From: Idiomarina sp. PL1-037
GTDB taxonomy: Bacteria > Pseudomonadota > Gammaproteobacteria > Enterobacterales > Alteromonadaceae
Reading direction: 5' to 3'
NCBI RefSeq assembly: GCF_034422975.1
Contig: NZ_CP139873.1
Coordinates: forward strand, 434,001-498,000
DNA length: 64,000 nt
Shown: piece after piece, positions 25,311 through 33,881 of the stretch
How the letters are laid out: the number at the start of each line of letters is the position of its first letter
How positions within the stretch are numbered: the stretch's first letter is position 1
Notes under the pieces: model-generated
What the model was told of the DNA's origin: nothing
What the model saw: the letters and a program-made list of their open reading frames with translations, nothing else
Databases searched by the model: none
Position numbers and translations under genes: made by a program

Positions 25311-25934
25311 ATGGCTGTTGCAGCAAATAAACGCTCAGTAATGACGTTATATTCAGGAAAGGATGACTTAAAAAGTCATCAGGTACGTCTGGTGTTAGCT
25401 GAGAAAGGTGTTGGTGTCGAAATTACCTATGTGACCGACGAGCATACGCCGGAGGATCTGTTACAGCTTAATCCGTACCCAGAGGCTAAACCCACTCTGG
25501 TTGACCGTGAGCTTGTGCTTTATAACGCTCAAATTATTATGGAATACTTGGATGAGCGTTTCCCGCATCCTCCTTTAATGCCGGTTTATCCGGTTGCCCG
25601 TGGCACGAGCCGTTTAATGATGTACCGAATAGAACGCGACTGGTATAGTCTGGCTGAAAAAATTCAAAAAGGTGACGCTCAGGCAAGGCAGGAATTGAAA
25701 GAAGGCATTCTTTCTCTGGCACCTATTTTTGCAGATACGCCGTATTTTATGAGTGAAGAGTTCAGTCTTGTTGACTGTTATCTGGCTCCTTTACTCTGGC
25801 GTCTACCAGCCTATGGTATTAATTTAGAAGGCCAGGGCGCAAAAGAAATTAAGCAATATATGGTACGCCTATTTGAACGTAAAACGTTCCAGGGTTCTTT
25901 AACAGAAGAAGAGAAAGAGCTCGCGCGTAATTAA
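25311..25934 (+). CDS. sspA: Stringent starvation protein A
   Basis: SspA is a glutathione S-transferase-fold protein that binds RNA polymerase and affects stationary phase, acid tolerance and phage P1 late transcription. The 207 residues (E. coli 212) begin with a basic segment (MAVAANKRSVMTLYSGKDDL) and have the thioredoxin-like domain (LNPYPEAKPTLVDRELVLY) and helical C-terminal domain. The surface-pocket residues PHP appear as RFPHPPLMP. A GGAGAAAGG site precedes the ATG. Confidence 0.97.
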   Translation: MAVAANKRSVMTLYSGKDDLKSHQVRLVLAEKGVGVEITYVTDEHTPEDLLQLNPYPEAKPTLVDRELVLYNAQIIMEYLDERFPHPPLMPVYPVARGTSRLMMYRIERDWYSLAEKIQKGDAQARQELKEGILSLAPIFADTPYFMSEEFSLVDCYLAPLLWRLPAYGINLEGQGAKEIKQYMVRLFERKTFQGSLTEEEKELARN

Positions 25935-25960
25935 TTTAATCGACGTCGAGGAGTTTTACT

Positions 25961-26371
25961 ATGACGCCGAAAAGACCGTATCTACTGCGTGCATTGTACG
26001 AGTGGATAGTTGATAACGACCTGACACCACACTTGGTAGTTGATGCAACTATTGTGGGAACTGTTGTGCCTCAGAACTTTGTTAGTGAAGGGCAAATCGT
26101 ACTTAATATTTCTCCGACAGCGGTTCAGGGGTTGCAGCTGGCTGACCATGAAGTGCGCTTTAGCGCACGTTTTGGTGGGCAGCCAATGCAAGTTGTTGTG
26201 CCTATGACGGCGGCTTTAGCTATTTATGCCCGCGAGAACGGTGCCGGAGCGATGTTTGAGGCGGAACCCGAGCTGGATAAAATGCCCGAGCTCCAGGAAG
26301 AAGAGCCGGTCGGCGATGACGCTGAACAAAAACCAGCTAAGAAAAAGCCCAACTTGAAAGTTGTTAAGTAA
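25961..26371 (+). CDS. sspB: ClpXP protease specificity factor SspB
   Basis: SspB tethers ssrA-tagged proteins to ClpXP. It has the substrate-binding domain (about residues 1-110; RPYLLRALYEWIVDNDLTPH is typical) and an acidic, disordered linker ending in the ClpX-binding tail KKKPNLKVVK. The 136-residue length is usual. It follows sspA by 26 bp with GAGGAG before the ATG. Confidence 0.97.
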   Translation: MTPKRPYLLRALYEWIVDNDLTPHLVVDATIVGTVVPQNFVSEGQIVLNISPTAVQGLQLADHEVRFSARFGGQPMQVVVPMTAALAIYARENGAGAMFEAEPELDKMPELQEEEPVGDDAEQKPAKKKPNLKVVK

Positions 26372-26377
26372 CAATAC

Positions 26378-26407
26378 AAAGCACTAACGCTTAATGGTTA
26401 GTGCTTT
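26378..26407. terminator. Bidirectional terminator between sspB and dolP
   Basis: AAAGCACTAAC and GTTAGTGCTTT are perfect 11-base arms around an eight-base loop, giving an A-run/T-run hairpin on both strands. It lies between the convergent ends of sspB and dolP, and the last codons of dolP are within it. The same 11-mer, AAAGCACTAAC, occurs at 19634-19644. Confidence 0.8.
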
Positions 26408-26959
26408 AATTACCCGCTCAACGCCATCTACGTTTCTCGCAACCTCTACCGCAGCATCTGCCTCAGCCTGGCTCACATGGCCCAGCAAAAATACTTCAGC
26501 GTTTTCTGTCACTACTTTAATGTTAGCGGCATCTATAGACTTATTATTAGCGAACTTGAGCTTGATTTTACTGGTTATCCAACTATCTCCGGCGCGCACA
26601 GCCGCTGATGCTTTAGAGCCAATGCGCAACTGGTTGAAAATTTTATTGAGGCCGTTCGTGTCTTTGATAACGTCTTCAGCTCTTCTTTTCAGTGCTTCGC
26701 TTGGAACTTGGCCGACCAAAAGAACATTGGTATCGTAGCTGATAGCGACTACGCGAGCATCGTCAAGTTGTTCGTCATTTCCCAGTTTAGCGTTAGCTTT
26801 CAATTCGATAGTCTGATCATCCACTTGTGTCCCAATTGTCCGCGGATCAGTAGCTGAAGATATTCCTACGGCTGCTGCTCCGACAGCAACCGCAGCGCAA
26901 CCCTGTAAACTTAATAAACTGATAAAAACGACGGGTAAAGCGGTTTTTGATAACGTCAT
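26384..26959 (-). CDS. dolP: Division- and outer membrane-associated lipoprotein DolP
   Basis: DolP (YraP) is a double-BON-domain outer-membrane lipoprotein that binds anionic phospholipids and supports envelope integrity and BamA folding. The lipobox LQGC places the lipidated residue at Cys21. BON1 (about 47-115) includes VLLVGQVPSEALKRRAEDVI, and BON2 (about 124-190) includes EVFLLGHVSQAEADAAVEVA. The 191 residues equal the E. coli length. It is last in lpoA-yraN-diaA-dolP. Confidence 0.95.
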   Translation of the reverse strand: MTLSKTALPVVFISLLSLQGCAAVAVGAAAVGISSATDPRTIGTQVDDQTIELKANAKLGNDEQLDDARVVAISYDTNVLLVGQVPSEALKRRAEDVIKDTNGLNKIFNQLRIGSKASAAVRAGDSWITSKIKLKFANNKSIDAANIKVVTENAEVFLLGHVSQAEADAAVEVARNVDGVERVIKALTIKR

Positions 26960-26964
26960 ATGCT

Positions 26965-27507
26965 TCAGTGCTCCTGCGGAAAGATCGTGTTTTCAATTTG
27001 TTCACATAAGCCGTGGACAATAAACAACTGAGTTTCGAGTATACGAGCCGGATTTAAACTGGGTGCTCTTAATTCAATATCGTTAGCACCTAACAGTCCC
27101 GAAACAGAGTCGTTACCCTCGCCGGTTAAAGCAATAATAAGCATATCGCGGCTGATAGCGGTTTCCATTAGGGATGCCAGCTCCTCGTTTCCCTGATTAT
27201 CTGCTATGACCAGTAAAATATCACCCGCCTGCCCAAGGGCTGCAAGCTGCTTCTGCTTACCAAGAGCCAATGCCAGTACTGGAAAGGGAGGGCGCTCGAG
27301 TTTCATGCCTTCGGTCATGAGGTTTGCAAAGTGCTGTGCAACGATACTTGTCGTCCTATCGCCACAGCAGAATACACGTTGGCCATTCAACAGGTTAGCA
27401 ACTAACAGTTCAACTGTTGTGGCCATTTCATCGGTCAGGCTCTCTACCGCTGAAATTTGTGTTTGTATACTTTCTGTAAAAAGTGCCTTAATCAATTCGT
27501 CATTCAT
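26965..27507 (-). CDS. diaA: SIS-domain DnaA initiator-associating protein DiaA
   Basis: DiaA (YraO) forms a tetramer that binds DnaA and aids timely initiation at oriC; it belongs to the phosphoheptose isomerase-like SIS family. The 180-residue protein shows the SIS core VFCCGDRTTSIVAQHFANLM and DILLVIADNQGNEELASLME. Because the fold is shared with GmhA, sequence alone is ambiguous; the placement between yraN and dolP supports DiaA. Note that GDILLVI is followed by ADNQGNE rather than the common SxSGNS. Confidence 0.85.
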   Translation of the reverse strand: MNDELIKALFTESIQTQISAVESLTDEMATTVELLVANLLNGQRVFCCGDRTTSIVAQHFANLMTEGMKLERPPFPVLALALGKQKQLAALGQAGDILLVIADNQGNEELASLMETAISRDMLIIALTGEGNDSVSGLLGANDIELRAPSLNPARILETQLFIVHGLCEQIENTIFPQEH

Positions 27508-27509
27508 AA

Positions 27510-27860
27510 TCAGAATGCGTCCTTAAACCATTCAATTTTTGTTGGCTGACCTACTATTGCAATTACGTCGAAACGTATAGCTGCAGTATGTTCATCGATA
27601 TTATTACTGAGTAAGTAGTGACGAGCGGTAAGTCGAATCCGGCGGCATTGCTGAGGCTGAATCTGTTCAATAACTGCTGCAAAACTCTCATCGTCCCGGA
27701 ATTTCACCTCGCAAAAAACCCAGTAATGACCGTCTCGGGCTATGATATCAATTTCTCCACCGTCAATACGGTAATTTTTGCAAATAATGGTAAGGTTATT
27801 CTTCTTCAGAAACTCGGCTGAGAGCAATTCAGCGCGCTTACCGGTAACGACTTCCTGCAT
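27510..27860 (-). CDS. yraN: UPF0102 protein YraN
   Basis: YraN belongs to a widespread family with a predicted nuclease-like fold and unknown cellular role. The 116 residues keep the family's ordered motifs GxxxExxA (GKRAELLSAEFL), NYR..GGEIDIIARD, VFCEVKFR and FDVIAI. The D/ExK pattern in GEIDII...EVK resembles PD-(D/E)XK enzymes. It overlaps the lpoA stop by 23 bases and lies two bases before diaA. Confidence 0.92.
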   Translation of the reverse strand: MQEVVTGKRAELLSAEFLKKNNLTIICKNYRIDGGEIDIIARDGHYWVFCEVKFRDDESFAAVIEQIQPQQCRRIRLTARHYLLSNNIDEHTAAIRFDVIAIVGQPTKIEWFKDAF

Positions 27861-29721
27861 TGTCTGCTTCCTTAGCTAAGGTGACTTCTCCTTTACTAAA
27901 GGTAGCCCAAATAAGCTTTCGCTGAACTACTGAATTATCAATGTGCAGTTCACCACTTAAACCCGACCAAACCAATCCGGGCATGCGCTGCATCATCTCA
28001 AGTCGTTGAATCAAGGCGACGCTGTCGTAACCCATCGCGGTTAAACGAGCCAGCGACAGATCCCACCCATTTCGTAACTCAAGCCATTGACTTAGGAGCC
28101 TGTTTTTACCTTGACTCTCAATTAACCAGGGAATGTCGGAAAAAATGATGCCATTAAGATCTGAGTCACCTAAACGATTTCTGAGTTCATGGGTAGCAGA
28201 GCTGGCATAAACAGGAATGGGGTTCGCAAACGGGGAAACACTGACATCAATAAAGGGTTTTAACAGACGTGTCTGTTGTAGATTACCCGGCAGGTAAATA
28301 GCACTAATGTCTCTTCGACTGCGCTCCTGCGCATCGACAATAATTTCCCCGGCGGCAATTTTAACTGCGCGAATACGCTGTTGACTGTCCGTTAACCCCA
28401 GTGATTTCTCGACCGTAGCCTTCATATCTTCGCGTTCAGAAAAGTAGGAGACAGTGGGCTGGTTAGCTTGCTCATGGTCCCAACTGGAGGTGAATGCATC
28501 AACCATTCTGCGCCCGCTGGAGCCATCGGCAGTAATGAGCAACGCACTTCTTGGGCCGGGAAGTTGCTTGTTAATTTTCTGCGCAGCTTGTTGAGCTTCG
28601 CTCTCAGGGCTTAGTGCGAAAAAGACATTGGTTAGTGAATTTTGTGCCGCTTCATCGTCTATCTGATTAAGGTAAAGCTGAGGAATTCCCGTAAGAGGTT
28701 GCTCTACCCAAGCTGCTACTTTGTCTTTTAGCAGTGGGCCAATGATTCCAACCGGGCTCAGTTCCTGTATTTGTTTTTGTTGAGACTCAATATCGCCTGT
28801 TTCGCTGTCTATAAAAACAACTCTTAGATTTTTCATTTCACCGGTGCGGGCGATAATTCCGTCACGCACAGCCTGGCCTTGCTGTTTATAGCGTCCGGAT
28901 AACGGCAGTAATATTGCAAGGCTGAGTTCAGGGGATGCCTGCCCGGCTTCCGGTTCATCTTCTGACGGCTTTAATGATGGTTCAAGCCAAGCGTCGACCA
29001 GAGTAGCAGCATCGTGGTTTGGGAAACTTTGCTGCCACTGCTTTAAGTAAGACTCCAGACTGCCCGGTGAAGCCATCGCCTGACGGTGATAATCGACCAG
29101 GCGCCACCAACCTGCCAGGGCTAAGTCATTAGGCCGCTGCTGCGGCAGCTCTGATTGTTTAATCCGTCGGGCAATGGACCAGACTGTATCTGTATTTGGC
29201 TGTTCCGCAAAGCGTTGAGCATCAACTTGCCAGACTAGCGACTGCCAGTAGTCTTGTTGTTGATAGGCCGCCTGTGAGAGTAGTTGCAGGCTAAGAGCGC
29301 GAAATTCTCTTTGATTAAACTGAGTGGCGACACTTTCCAGTTCTTTTATTACTTTTGACCAAAATTTTTGTTCTGCGGCCCAGCGGGCACTCGCAAGGCG
29401 GTAATACTTTTGACTGTGACGGGTAATTTTTTGCGCACTTAACTGCGAAAGAATAGCGGCCGCCTGTTGCCACTGTTGTTCATTTTGAAAAGCATTAGCG
29501 GCTCTTATTAAAGCCGAGTGTTGCTCAACTTCATTTGCTGCTGCATCGGCTTCCTGTAACCAGTCACTGGCTGAATTCTCTTCTGTTAAGCTTAATTCCT
29601 GGTCAGCAACCCCTACCGCCTTTGCAGGATCCTTCACTGAACGCTCAGGGGCCGAGGTACACTGGGTTAATACCAGTAATGCCATTAGAGCTAAAAGTAC
29701 AAATGAATGAGTTCTAAACAC
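27838..29721 (-). CDS. lpoA: Penicillin-binding protein activator LpoA
   Basis: LpoA is an outer-membrane lipoprotein that reaches through the wall and activates PBP1A transpeptidase. The lipobox LTQC gives lipidated Cys21. A TPR-like helical N domain (about residues 40-250) is joined by an acidic linker (KPSEDEPEAGQASPE) to a periplasmic-binding-protein-like C domain (about 265-627, LSLAILLPLSGRYKQQGQAV). It is divergent from rsmI, as in E. coli, with start codons about 75 bp apart. Confidence 0.95.
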   Translation of the reverse strand: MFRTHSFVLLALMALLVLTQCTSAPERSVKDPAKAVGVADQELSLTEENSASDWLQEADAAANEVEQHSALIRAANAFQNEQQWQQAAAILSQLSAQKITRHSQKYYRLASARWAAEQKFWSKVIKELESVATQFNQREFRALSLQLLSQAAYQQQDYWQSLVWQVDAQRFAEQPNTDTVWSIARRIKQSELPQQRPNDLALAGWWRLVDYHRQAMASPGSLESYLKQWQQSFPNHDAATLVDAWLEPSLKPSEDEPEAGQASPELSLAILLPLSGRYKQQGQAVRDGIIARTGEMKNLRVVFIDSETGDIESQQKQIQELSPVGIIGPLLKDKVAAWVEQPLTGIPQLYLNQIDDEAAQNSLTNVFFALSPESEAQQAAQKINKQLPGPRSALLITADGSSGRRMVDAFTSSWDHEQANQPTVSYFSEREDMKATVEKSLGLTDSQQRIRAVKIAAGEIIVDAQERSRRDISAIYLPGNLQQTRLLKPFIDVSVSPFANPIPVYASSATHELRNRLGDSDLNGIIFSDIPWLIESQGKNRLLSQWLELRNGWDLSLARLTAMGYDSVALIQRLEMMQRMPGLVWSGLSGELHIDNSVVQRKLIWATFSKGEVTLAKEADNAGSRYR

Positions 29722-29796
29722 TGTAAGGTTCCGCTTTGGTGCCTGTTCGGTGATACTATAAACGGCATTGACGTTGGAAACAAACAGAGACTGATT

Positions 29797-30651
29797 ATGG
29801 CAGAGCAGGGCATTCTTTATATTGTACCGACACCTATCGGTAATTTAGGCGATATAACGGAAAGAGCAGTTAAGACATTGGCCGAAGTTGCAGCCATTGC
29901 TGCAGAAGATACAAGACACACGCGCAAACTCATGCAGCACTATGGCATACAGAATGATGTATTCGCGCTGCATGAACATAATGAGACACAGCGTGTAGAA
30001 GCGGTTATCGAACGTCTGCAGCAAGGTGACTCGCTGGCATTAGTCAGTGATGCGGGTACGCCACTTATTAATGACCCGGGTTATGTTTTGGTGCATCGTT
30101 GCAGGGAGCAAGGACTTAAAGTTATCGCGTTACCCGGTGCCTGCGCTGTTACGGTTGCGTTGTCTGCGGCTGGACTACCCACAGACCGGTTTGCGTTTGA
30201 AGGCTTTTTGCCATCCAAGCCTCAGCAACGTCGGGCAAAGCTGGAAGCTCTGAAAGCAGAGCCGCGGACTGTTGTGGTGTATGAAAGCCCTCACCGAATC
30301 TTGCATACGCTGGCTGATATGAACGTGGTTTTAGGCAGTGGTCGGCAGGTAGTACTTGCACGCGAGCTGACCAAGCAGTTTGAAACTTACTTAAGCGGCA
30401 CTGCGGCTGAGCTACTGCAGGTTTTAACCGACGATACAAACCAACAGCGCGGCGAAATGGTTTTGCTAATAGCACCTGCGCAGTCAGAAACTGATGTCCG
30501 TGACGGCCCGGGAGAAGCGGCTAAGCGCACGTTGCTGCTGTTATTAGAAGAGTTACCGTTAAAGAAAGCGGCAGCCATGACCGCAAAAATTCATGATGAG
30601 CGGAAAAATGAACTCTACCAGTGGGCGCTTGAGAATAAAAAGAATGAGTGA
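29797..30651 (+). CDS. rsmI: 16S rRNA 2'-O-ribose C1402 methyltransferase RsmI
   Basis: RsmI adds the 2'-O-methyl at C1402 of 16S rRNA, in the P site, which together with RsmH tunes decoding; rsmH is also in this window. It has the tetrapyrrole methylase fold with GILYIVPTPIGNLGDIT, EDTRHTRKL, SLALVSDAGTPLINDPG and VYESPHRI. I start at ATG 29797 (MAEQGILYIV), giving 284 residues (E. coli 286); the frame open from 29707 runs over the lpoA promoter region. Confidence 0.96.
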   Translation: MAEQGILYIVPTPIGNLGDITERAVKTLAEVAAIAAEDTRHTRKLMQHYGIQNDVFALHEHNETQRVEAVIERLQQGDSLALVSDAGTPLINDPGYVLVHRCREQGLKVIALPGACAVTVALSAAGLPTDRFAFEGFLPSKPQQRRAKLEALKAEPRTVVVYESPHRILHTLADMNVVLGSGRQVVLARELTKQFETYLSGTAAELLQVLTDDTNQQRGEMVLLIAPAQSETDVRDGPGEAAKRTLLLLLEELPLKKAAAMTAKIHDERKNELYQWALENKKNE

Positions 30652-30659
30652 AACAAAGA

Positions 30660-30688
30660 TTGAGTTAATGCCTGCTGCAGCGTAGAAT
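30660..30688 (+). promoter_or_regulatory. rnpB promoter
   Basis: TTGAGT (30660-30665) and TAGAAT (30683-30688) are 17 bases apart, four and five of six consensus matches. The GC-only run CCCCCGC between the -10 box and the RNA start is a discriminator of the kind found at stringently controlled stable-RNA promoters. The RNA 5' end, judged from homology, is seven to eight bases after the -10 box. Confidence 0.75.
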
Positions 30689-30695
30689 CCCCCGC

Positions 30696-31048
<353 letters not shown>

Positions 31049-31059
31049 TTTTTAGGGTT

Positions 31060-33198
31060 TTAAAACTGCCAGTCTTTTAGAAACTTCAATAATTCATTGA
31101 GCGGCAATGGCTCACTAATAAAGTAGCCCTGTGCAAAATCGCATCGTTGTTGCTGCAGTAACTCCCATTGTTGCCGGGTTTCAACACCCTCGGCAATAAC
31201 GTTAATATCCAAAGCCCTGGCTACCTGCAACAACGCATCCAGCAGTGCTACTTGCACCTTGTTTTGAGGTGCCTGATGTAAAAAGCTACGGTCTATTTTT
31301 ATATAATCGACAGGATACCGCTGCAGATAATTAATACTGGAATAGCCGGTACCGAAATCGTCGATTGCCAACTGCACTCCCTGAGACCGCAAATAGTGCA
31401 AAATTTGCAATTGTCGTTGTTTATTACTCATTAACAGCGACTCGGTAATTTCAAAGGTTATGCTGGTATTCGGTATTCCATGCTGACTAATGCAGGACAG
31501 CCATCGTTTGGCTGACTCCATATCGTTAAGTTCACGTTCAGAGCGGTTAATAGAGACCTCAATGGGATAACCTGACTTGTGTACGACCGCCCAGTCAACG
31601 CAGGCTTGTTCCAGAACAAATTGCCCTAATTCATGAATAAGCCCGGTACGTTCAGCAACCGGAATGAATTCAGCGGGCGAAATCATGTTTCCGTCTGCAT
31701 CTTTCCAGCGCAACAGAGCTTCGCATTTACTGATTTTTCCGCTACTGAAGTCGATGATGGGTTGATAAACCAAAGAAAATTCATGCTGCTTAAGACCTTC
31801 ACGCATGCGTTTATGAATGGCATTCTGCCGTTCAGTTTGTTCTCTTAATTCGTCATTAAAAAAGTAATGAGTGCGTCGCCCTGCGGTTTTTGCAGCGTAC
31901 ATGGCAAGATCCGCGTTTTTTAATAGTTCAGATGCTTTGATGCCGTCATCAGGGTAAAGAGCAATGCCTATGCTGCAGGTGGTTTGAATTTGGTTCTGGC
32001 GTAAGTTAAAAGGCTCACTTAACTGTCGGTTAATTTGGCCGGCAAGGTCATTAACTACTTGATGCGACGTAAAGCGATTAATAACGACAACAAATTCATC
32101 ACCGCCAATACGGGCAATAAAATCTGAGCCCCGCAATTGGTTTCTTAAACGATCAGAAACCGAGACTAAAAGTTCGTCGCCGGCATCATGGCCGAGGTTA
32201 TCGTTAACCTCTTTAAAGTGATCAAGATCGATGAACAGAATGGCAAAGTGCTGCTCCCGGCCTTTCTGCGTTAACTGGTTAAGGTAGTCGACAAAAGCAC
32301 GTCGATTCGGTAAGTCAGTAATCGAATCAAAATGCGCCTGATGGTCAATGGTAACCAGAGCCGAGCGAAGTCTGCTTTGCGTCGTCACCAAATTGTACAT
32401 AAAGGCGGTCATTAAAAAGGACAAAAGCAGTCCGGCCACAATAATGATCCAATAAATGTTACCGCGACCTGCCCAAACCGTATTTTTGGGAGCCAGCGCT
32501 AATATCCACTTGCCGGTTGAAACCGCCACGTCAATGGCGACGTAATCTTCGTTCCAGATTGACACATCGCCGAAGTCAAACAGGTGGTCGCCATTGGCGT
32601 CTTCTCTCTTTAACGCGAAAAGGTAGTCGTCGACGGAGTCCAGGCCACTACTGGCAAGCAAGTCTCCTATATCAATGACCACGGCAATCGTGCCCCACAG
32701 CTTATTGTCATTCATAAAAACGGGGGCTCTGGCAATTAACGCCCAACCTCCTTGTATTAAGTTAACCGGGCCATCGACAACAATTTGCTTTTTCTGAATG
32801 GCTTCCCGGACGCTTTCGAACTGCGCCGGGGAAGTGCGGTAGTCAAAACCCAAAGCGGCTTTATTCGGAGCCAGAGGGTAGACAAACTCAATGATCAAAT
32901 TAGGTGCTAACGCCACATGGCGTATTGGTGCATCACCGCTAATCAATTCTTGCATCAGCAGCCGGTAACGTTCAGAGGAAATGTCTGGCGAGAGCTTAAT
33001 TTCGGCTTGTAGCGCACGAGCCGTGGCTAACGAGGAATTGATCTGACCTTCCAGCGCGGCGCGGAGTTTACCTAAGCGTTCGGTAGCTACTCGTTTGCGT
33101 GACTCTACCACCTGCGAGTGCTGATTCTCAGCAAACCAGATAACGCCGGTTACCAGAACGCAGAAGCTGATAAAAATAACGAATAAGTAGCGTTTCAT
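31060..33198 (-). CDS. Membrane sensor with CHASE, GGDEF and EAL domains (c-di-GMP turnover)
   Basis: This predicted inner-membrane protein makes and/or degrades cyclic di-GMP in response to a periplasmic signal. I start at MKRYLFVIF (33198), giving 712 residues; 14 extra residues are possible. A membrane helix (about 2-22), a CHASE-type sensor (about 40-240) and a second helix (about 248-270) precede a GGDEF domain with intact GGDEF at 365-369 and an inhibitory RxxD site (RGSD, 356-359). The EAL domain has EAL at 493-495 and DDFGTGYSS; the SVN-type metal motif reads SINRSE. Both active sites look intact, so direction cannot be told from sequence. The signal is unknown. It converges with rnpB. 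Confidence 0.93.
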   Translation of the reverse strand: MKRYLFVIFISFCVLVTGVIWFAENQHSQVVESRKRVATERLGKLRAALEGQINSSLATARALQAEIKLSPDISSERYRLLMQELISGDAPIRHVALAPNLIIEFVYPLAPNKAALGFDYRTSPAQFESVREAIQKKQIVVDGPVNLIQGGWALIARAPVFMNDNKLWGTIAVVIDIGDLLASSGLDSVDDYLFALKREDANGDHLFDFGDVSIWNEDYVAIDVAVSTGKWILALAPKNTVWAGRGNIYWIIIVAGLLLSFLMTAFMYNLVTTQSRLRSALVTIDHQAHFDSITDLPNRRAFVDYLNQLTQKGREQHFAILFIDLDHFKEVNDNLGHDAGDELLVSVSDRLRNQLRGSDFIARIGGDEFVVVINRFTSHQVVNDLAGQINRQLSEPFNLRQNQIQTTCSIGIALYPDDGIKASELLKNADLAMYAAKTAGRRTHYFFNDELREQTERQNAIHKRMREGLKQHEFSLVYQPIIDFSSGKISKCEALLRWKDADGNMISPAEFIPVAERTGLIHELGQFVLEQACVDWAVVHKSGYPIEVSINRSERELNDMESAKRWLSCISQHGIPNTSITFEITESLLMSNKQRQLQILHYLRSQGVQLAIDDFGTGYSSINYLQRYPVDYIKIDRSFLHQAPQNKVQVALLDALLQVARALDINVIAEGVETRQQWELLQQQRCDFAQGYFISEPLPLNELLKFLKDWQF

Positions 33199-33338
33199 TA
33201 AGTACCATTGCTCACCAAAACTGAATTGAGTATCGCACAAAAATCATACGAGCTCTAACGGAAAAGTAATTTTACGCGCTGCATCAATCGCTTAATGTAA
33301 ATTTACCGTCAGGGCCTGGCAAATAGAGAGCTTTTTTC

Positions 33339-33368
33339 TTGACAGTAGGAAAGAGAGACACCTAGACT
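33339..33368 (+). promoter_or_regulatory. dcw cluster promoter (Pmra)
   Basis: A perfect -35 TTGACA (33339-33344) is followed after 18 bases by TAGACT (33363-33368, four of six). Transcription would start near 33375, right before the MraZ box. This is the position of the main promoter driving mraZ and the early dcw genes in E. coli. Confidence 0.7.
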
Positions 33369-33377
33369 GTAGCATTG

Positions 33378-33402
33378 TGGGGATTTGTGGATAATAGTGG
33401 AT
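33378..33402 (+). promoter_or_regulatory. MraZ operator: three direct TGG repeats at 10-bp period
   Basis: TGGGG (33378), TGGAT (33388) and TGGAT (33398) recur at exactly ten bases, and a degenerate TGATC follows at 33408. MraZ is known in other bacteria to bind TGGGN repeats separated by five bases. The sites lie between the probable transcription start and the mraZ ATG, fitting autorepression of the dcw cluster. Confidence 0.8.
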
Positions 33403-33422
33403 CGCAATGATCAGGTGGGATC

Positions 33423-33881
33423 ATGTTCCGAGGTGCAACAACATTAAGTCTGGATAGCAAAGGGCGGTTAGCCATACCGGCTAGATACCGTCATGCGTTG
33501 TCATTAGACTGTGAAGGAAAAATGGTCTGCACGATTGATATTAAGCAACCGTGCCTGTTGCTGTACCCGCTCCCCGAGTGGCAAATCATTGAGCAAAAGC
33601 TGACTCGATTATCCAGTATGAACCCTGCAGAACGTCGCTTACAGCGACTTCTTTTAGGCCACGCTGACGACTGTGAAATGGATAAAAACGGTCGTTTGCT
33701 CCTGTCAGCTCCGTTAAGACAACACGCCGGTTTAGAGAAAAAACTGATGCTTGTCGGGCAGCTGAATAAATTTGAAGTTTGGAGTGAAGACGCCTGGCAC
33801 GAACAAGTGGCGCAGGATATGGATGTTGAACGCGAAGGTGACTTTACTCTCAACGAACGACTAGAAGACTTTTCATTATAA
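33423..33881 (+). CDS. mraZ: Transcriptional regulator MraZ
   Basis: MraZ is an AbrB-like ring-forming DNA-binding protein that represses the dcw cluster. The 152 residues (same as E. coli) have two SpoVT-AbrB repeats: FRGATTLSLDSKGRLAIPAR at the N terminus and EMDKNGRLLLSAPLRQHAGL in the second half. It ends one base into the rsmH start region and sits directly after the repeated TGG operator. Confidence 0.97.
   Translation: MFRGATTLSLDSKGRLAIPARYRHALSLDCEGKMVCTIDIKQPCLLLYPLPEWQIIEQKLTRLSSMNPAERRLQRLLLGHADDCEMDKNGRLLLSAPLRQHAGLEKKLMLVGQLNKFEVWSEDAWHEQVAQDMDVEREGDFTLNERLEDFSL

Noticed and set aside
25940..25949. Palindrome TCGACGTCGA before sspB
   Set aside because: It is short, overlaps the sspB ribosome site and matches no operator I can name; likely chance.
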